Translations under genes and position numbers: made by a program
Shown here: positions 4,903 to 7,679 of the stretch, piece by piece
Position numbering within the stretch: the stretch's first letter is position 1
Layout of the letters: every line of letters starts with the position of its first letter
NCBI GenBank assembly: GCA_038247995.1
Contig: JBBRUG010000296.1
Span: forward strand, 1-7,679
Reading direction: 5' to 3'
Length of the DNA: 7,679 nucleotides
Source of the DNA: JBBRUG01 sp038247995
Lineage (GTDB): Bacteria; Chloroflexota; Chloroflexia; Chloroflexales; Chloroflexaceae
The notes under the pieces: generated by a model
Told to the model about the DNA's origin: nothing
The model's input: the letters and a program-made list of their open reading frames with translations, nothing else
The model's database searches: none

Positions 4903-6018
4903 ATGCTAGAAACCGGACTGATCTACCGCAACGCCAAGCCACATCTAGCCAGTCGCCAGGCGAGTTTTCCTTCGCTGGCACTGTTGCCAGATGGCGATCT
5001 GTTGGCCGCCTTTGGGGTAGGTAGTGGCTTTGAGAGTGTTGATCAGCAGACGCTACAAGCCCGCTCGGGCGACGGTGGGCGCACCTGGACGCTCGAAGGC
5101 CCGCTGTTCAGCGAACAGACACCAACCCCTACGTCTTCACATGTGCGGATCAGCCGCATGCCGAGCGGCGAATTGCTGGCCTTTGGGGCGCGCTGGGATC
5201 GTTCGCGACCCGATCAGGGCCTGACGAACCCGGCAACGCTCGGCTTCGTCGAAACTGAATTGATCCTGCTCCGCTCGCTCGATAATGGGCGTTCGTGGTT
5301 GGGGCCGACGCTGCTTACGCCGCCGCTTGTCGGGCCGTCGTTTGAGATTTGCAGCCCGGTGCGGGCGCTGCGCGACGGGCGCTGGCTCATTCCGACGGCG
5401 ACCTGGAAAGGTTGGGACGGTGCCGCGCCAAATGGCATGTTTGCGCTCGCCTTCGTTTCGGAAGATCAAGGCCGTACCTGGCCGACCTATGTGCCGGTGA
5501 TGGATGGCCGTGCCGAGCAGGTGATCTACTGGGAGCAGAAGCTCGTTGAACTGGACAACGGGCGTGTGCTGGCTGTCTGCTGGACACACGACCTGGCCGC
5601 CGGGCGGGATCGCCAGGTGCATTATGCGCTCTCGCACGATGCGGGGCGCAGCTTCGGCCCGCCCCAACCAACCGGCTTGTATGGCCAGACGACCACGCCG
5701 ATCTTCCTGGGCGATGGGCGTTTGCTCTGTATCTATCGGCGCACCGACAAGCCCGGCCTCTGGGCCGTCTATGTCCATCTCGACGGCGATACCTGGGTGA
5801 ACAGTGCCGCGCTGCCGCTCTGGGGGCAAACCCTAGCCGGTGCGGATCTTGCCGTGCAAGGCGCGAGTCTAAGTGAATCATTTGCCAACCTACGCTTCGG
5901 GTTACCGGCGGGATTAGTGTTACCCGATGGCGCTGTTTTGGCTGCATTCTGGGGCGTAGAAGACTGCGTCTCCGTGATCCGCTGGTTCCGCTTGGCGGCA
6001 ACGCCGCCGCCATCCTGA
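4903..6018 (+). CDS. Sialidase-like BNR/Asp-box beta-propeller protein, cytoplasmic
   Basis: From ATG 4903 the protein has 371 residues. Four Asp-box (S/T-x-D-x-G-x-T/S-W/F) repeats are seen at residues about 55-62 (SGDGGRTW), 125-132 (SLDNGRSW), 186-193 (SEDQGRTW) and 244-251 (SHDAGRSF), each followed by strands of the next propeller blade, and blade motifs LPDGDLLAAF and LPDGAVLAAF occur near the two ends. This is the six-bladed fold of sialidases and related proteins. The sialidase R-I-P motif before the first Asp box, whose Arg binds the substrate carboxylate, appears as S-F-P here (ASFPSLALLPDG), so true sialidase activity is doubtful. There is no signal peptide or membrane segment. An open frame extends to GTG 4846, but those 19 codons run through the hairpin and look unrelated; ATG 4903 gives a normal beginning. 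The nearest Shine-Dalgarno-like AAGGGG lies within the hairpin, 17 nt away, so translation initiation may be weak or structure-dependent. The enzyme's role is unknown; placement inside a transporter operon suggests processing of the imported compound. Confidence 0.85.
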   Translation: MLETGLIYRNAKPHLASRQASFPSLALLPDGDLLAAFGVGSGFESVDQQTLQARSGDGGRTWTLEGPLFSEQTPTPTSSHVRISRMPSGELLAFGARWDRSRPDQGLTNPATLGFVETELILLRSLDNGRSWLGPTLLTPPLVGPSFEICSPVRALRDGRWLIPTATWKGWDGAAPNGMFALAFVSEDQGRTWPTYVPVMDGRAEQVIYWEQKLVELDNGRVLAVCWTHDLAAGRDRQVHYALSHDAGRSFGPPQPTGLYGQTTTPIFLGDGRLLCIYRRTDKPGLWAVYVHLDGDTWVNSAALPLWGQTLAGADLAVQGASLSESFANLRFGLPAGLVLPDGAVLAAFWGVEDCVSVIRWFRLAATPPPS

Positions 6019-6076
6019 ATGAGCCTTAGCGCCGGGTAGGCTAACGAGCCGGGTTCCGGTGCGGCGTGAGGAGCAC

Positions 6077-7033
6077 ATGGGCGCATTTATTTTACGACGA
6101 CTGTTGATCAACATCCCGGTGCTGCTCGGGGTGACGATTCTGGTGTTCATCTTCATCGCCCTGGCGCCCGGCGACCCGGTTTCGGCCTATCTCAGCCCGG
6201 AACAGGGCGCCAACCCGGCCCTACGCGAGGCGATGCGCCGCCAGCTTGGCCTTGATCTCCCGCTTCCAGTGCGCTATGGGCGTTGGTTGGGCGAGGTTGT
6301 GCAAGGCAACCTCGGTTATCGCGCTGTCGGTGGTCGCCCGGTGGATGAGGTTGTCGGCAGAGCGCTGCTTAACTCGATGGTGCTGATGGGCACGGCATTG
6401 GCAGTTGGTTGCCTGGTGGGCATTCCGCTCGGCGTGATCTCGGCATTACGCCAATACTCAACGCTCGACTTCACCCTGACCACAATCGCCTTTTTGGGCA
6501 TCTCCTCGCCGTCGTTCTTGTTGGGCCTCGGCGGACTCTACCTGTTTGGCCTGCAATTAGGTTGGTTCCCGATTGCCGGCATGGTGACGCCGGGCCAACC
6601 CTTCGAGTGGCTTGATTTCTTGCATCACCTCGCGCTACCGGCGCTGATCCTTTCGTTTGCCTATGTGGCGATTATGATGCGCTACACGCGCTCATCGATG
6701 CTGGAAGTGATCCACAGCGCCTACATCACCACAGCCCGCGCCAAGGGCTTGCGCGAGCGAACAGTAGTGTTCGTCCATGCCTTTCGCAACTCGCTCATCC
6801 CGATTATCACCGTAATCGGCCTGTCGCTGCCCGACATGATCGGCGGCGCCGTGATCACCGAAACCGTCTTTTCGTGGCCGGGTATGGGTTCGCTTTTTGT
6901 TGAAGGTGTAGCCGGGCGTGACTACCCGCTGATTATGGGCGTCAATCTGGTTGTCGCGGTGAGTGTTCTGCTGGCCAATTTGCTCACCGACCTCGCGTAT
7001 GCAGCGGTTGACCCGCGGATCAGGTACGGCTAA
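6077..7033 (+). CDS. ABC transporter permease, DppB/OppB family
   Basis: From ATG 6077 the protein has 318 residues, typical for the family. It starts with the usual MGAFILRRLLINIPVLLGV and first membrane segment (about 4-30), then the periplasmic segment APGDPVSAYLSPEQ through QLGLDLPLPVRYGRWL. Further hydrophobic segments lie at about 98-122, 130-160, 186-201, 241-262 and 284-308, making six in all. The cytoplasmic EAA loop that contacts the ATPase is AYITTARAKGL (215-225) followed by HAFRNSLIP (234-242). The C-terminus AAVDPRIRYG is the normal ending. It forms a heterodimeric channel with the next gene's product. GAGGAG (6068-6073) precedes this ATG; GTG 6059 is in frame but would add MRREEH and would place that Shine-Dalgarno inside the gene. 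The 58-nt gap from the propeller gene contains nothing convincing. Confidence 0.96.
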   Translation: MGAFILRRLLINIPVLLGVTILVFIFIALAPGDPVSAYLSPEQGANPALREAMRRQLGLDLPLPVRYGRWLGEVVQGNLGYRAVGGRPVDEVVGRALLNSMVLMGTALAVGCLVGIPLGVISALRQYSTLDFTLTTIAFLGISSPSFLLGLGGLYLFGLQLGWFPIAGMVTPGQPFEWLDFLHHLALPALILSFAYVAIMMRYTRSSMLEVIHSAYITTARAKGLRERTVVFVHAFRNSLIPIITVIGLSLPDMIGGAVITETVFSWPGMGSLFVEGVAGRDYPLIMGVNLVVAVSVLLANLLTDLAYAAVDPRIRYG

Positions 7034-7035
7034 CC

Positions 7036-7679
7036 ATGAGCGAAAGCAATCTCTCCCAAACCTTGCCTCTCCTGCGTGAAAACCGTCGCGTTGCTTCAAA
7101 TACGCCGTTGGCCCGTTCGTGGCGGCGCTTTCGCCAGCATAAATTGGCAATGCTCGGGCTGATCATCATCGTCATCTTGGTGGTTGCGGCGCTCCTTGGT
7201 TCGGAAGAAGCGGCGCTCACTGCCGATCTGCGGACACGCAACCAGCCGCCAAGTTGGGAGCATCCCTTCGGCACCGATCGCACTGGGCGTGATGTGCTGG
7301 CGCGTACATTGGTCGGCGGGCGCGTCTCGCTTTCGGTGGGCTTCGTGGCCGTCTTCTTCTCGCTGATCATCGGCACGGTTGTGGGCGCTATCGCCGGCTA
7401 CTATCAGGGCCTTGTCGACAATATTGTGATGCGCATCGTCGATATTGTGATGTGCTTCCCGCTAATTGTGTTGTTGCTGAGTGTCGTATCGATCCTGGGG
7501 CCGGGGATCTACAAGATCATGATCATTATTGGCCTCCTTACCTGGCCGACACCCTGCCGGATCGTGCGCGGTCAGTTTATGACGCTGCGCCAGAAGGAGT
7601 ATGTCGAAGCGGCACGTTGTATCGGCCTGACCGATTTGCAAGTGGCTTGGCGGCACATTCTGCCCAACTCGCTGGCCCC
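7036..7679 (+). CDS. ABC transporter permease, DppC/OppC family, 3' end outside the window
   Basis: ATG 7036 starts 2 nt after the DppB-type stop, so the two are probably translationally coupled; no strong Shine-Dalgarno is seen. The frame is open to the right edge, giving 214 residues of an expected 280-300. The N-terminal cytoplasmic segment SWRRFRQHKLAMLG leads into membrane segment 1 (about 37-55). The DppC hallmark HPFGTDRTGRDVLAR (76-90) and GGRVSLSVG (94-102) follow, then segments at about 101-122, 138-155 and 159-173. The EAA loop is EYVEAARCIGL (188-198) and the start of RHILPNSLA (206-214), where the window ends. The periplasmic loop between segment 1 and the HPFGTD motif is short. 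ATPase genes should follow downstream. Confidence 0.96.
   Translation, partial: MSESNLSQTLPLLRENRRVASNTPLARSWRRFRQHKLAMLGLIIIVILVVAALLGSEEAALTADLRTRNQPPSWEHPFGTDRTGRDVLARTLVGGRVSLSVGFVAVFFSLIIGTVVGAIAGYYQGLVDNIVMRIVDIVMCFPLIVLLLSVVSILGPGIYKIMIIIGLLTWPTPCRIVRGQFMTLRQKEYVEAARCIGLTDLQVAWRHILPNSLA

Noticed and set aside
6026..6044. Inverted repeat TTAGC-9-GCTAA between the propeller and permease genes
   Set aside because: Only 5-bp arms with a 9-nt loop and no T-tract, too weak for a terminator; a chance occurrence is likely.
7421..7452. Direct repeat ATATTGTGATG with 21-bp period
   Set aside because: It lies inside the DppC-type gene, in frame, and encodes the amphipathic repeat NIVMRIVDIVMC typical of this permease segment.

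Overview
The window looks like part of a Chloroflexota (probably class Chloroflexia) chromosome. This rests on the overall GC-rich composition and on the substrate-binding lipoprotein, which has a long Ala/Pro/Thr/Glu linker with repeated EPTAAP units right after its lipobox cysteine, a style common in that phylum. The assignment is an inference; there is no rRNA or other phylogenetic marker here.

Layout. A GntR/FadR-type regulator (1-498, minus strand, C-terminus outside the window) is divergent from a plus-strand block that fills the rest. The 344-bp divergent region (499-842) carries two copies of a 15-bp element containing a FadR-subfamily-type operator (TTGTCTGACCA at 537-547 and the perfect palindrome TGGTCTGACCA at 759-769), an extended -10 promoter near 794-802, a weaker candidate promoter at 618-647, and two small inverted repeats. 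Then come an FMN-dependent L-2-hydroxyacid oxidase/dehydrogenase (843-1919) and a D-isomer-type NAD-dependent 2-hydroxyacid dehydrogenase (best start TTG 1948, to 2943). A second transcription unit starts at a near-consensus sigma70-type promoter (TTGACA-17-TATAGT, 2975-3003) with a 10-bp palindrome on the expected start site. It encodes a family-5 (Dpp/Opp type) substrate-binding lipoprotein (3088-4845), a 17-bp perfect hairpin (4855-4890), a cytoplasmic sialidase-like beta-propeller protein (4903-6018), a DppB/OppB-type permease (6077-7033) and a DppC/OppC-type permease (7036 to beyond the right edge). The ATPase genes expected for such a transporter would lie to the right.

How the parts may work together. 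The cluster reads as a regulated uptake-and-catabolism locus: a peptide-family ABC importer brings in an organic nutrient, the propeller protein may process it in the cytoplasm, and the two 2-hydroxyacid enzymes of opposite expected stereospecificity interconvert a 2-hydroxyacid and its 2-keto acid. The FadR-type regulator presumably senses an organic acid. The substrate cannot be read from the sequence. The hairpin after the binding-protein gene probably lowers expression of the downstream membrane genes relative to the binding protein.

I see no CRISPR array, RNA gene, insertion sequence, prophage gene or toxin-antitoxin system. No single element is a clear new system; the most interesting points are the gene combination, the twin operators, the hairpin and the atypical sialidase-like protein.
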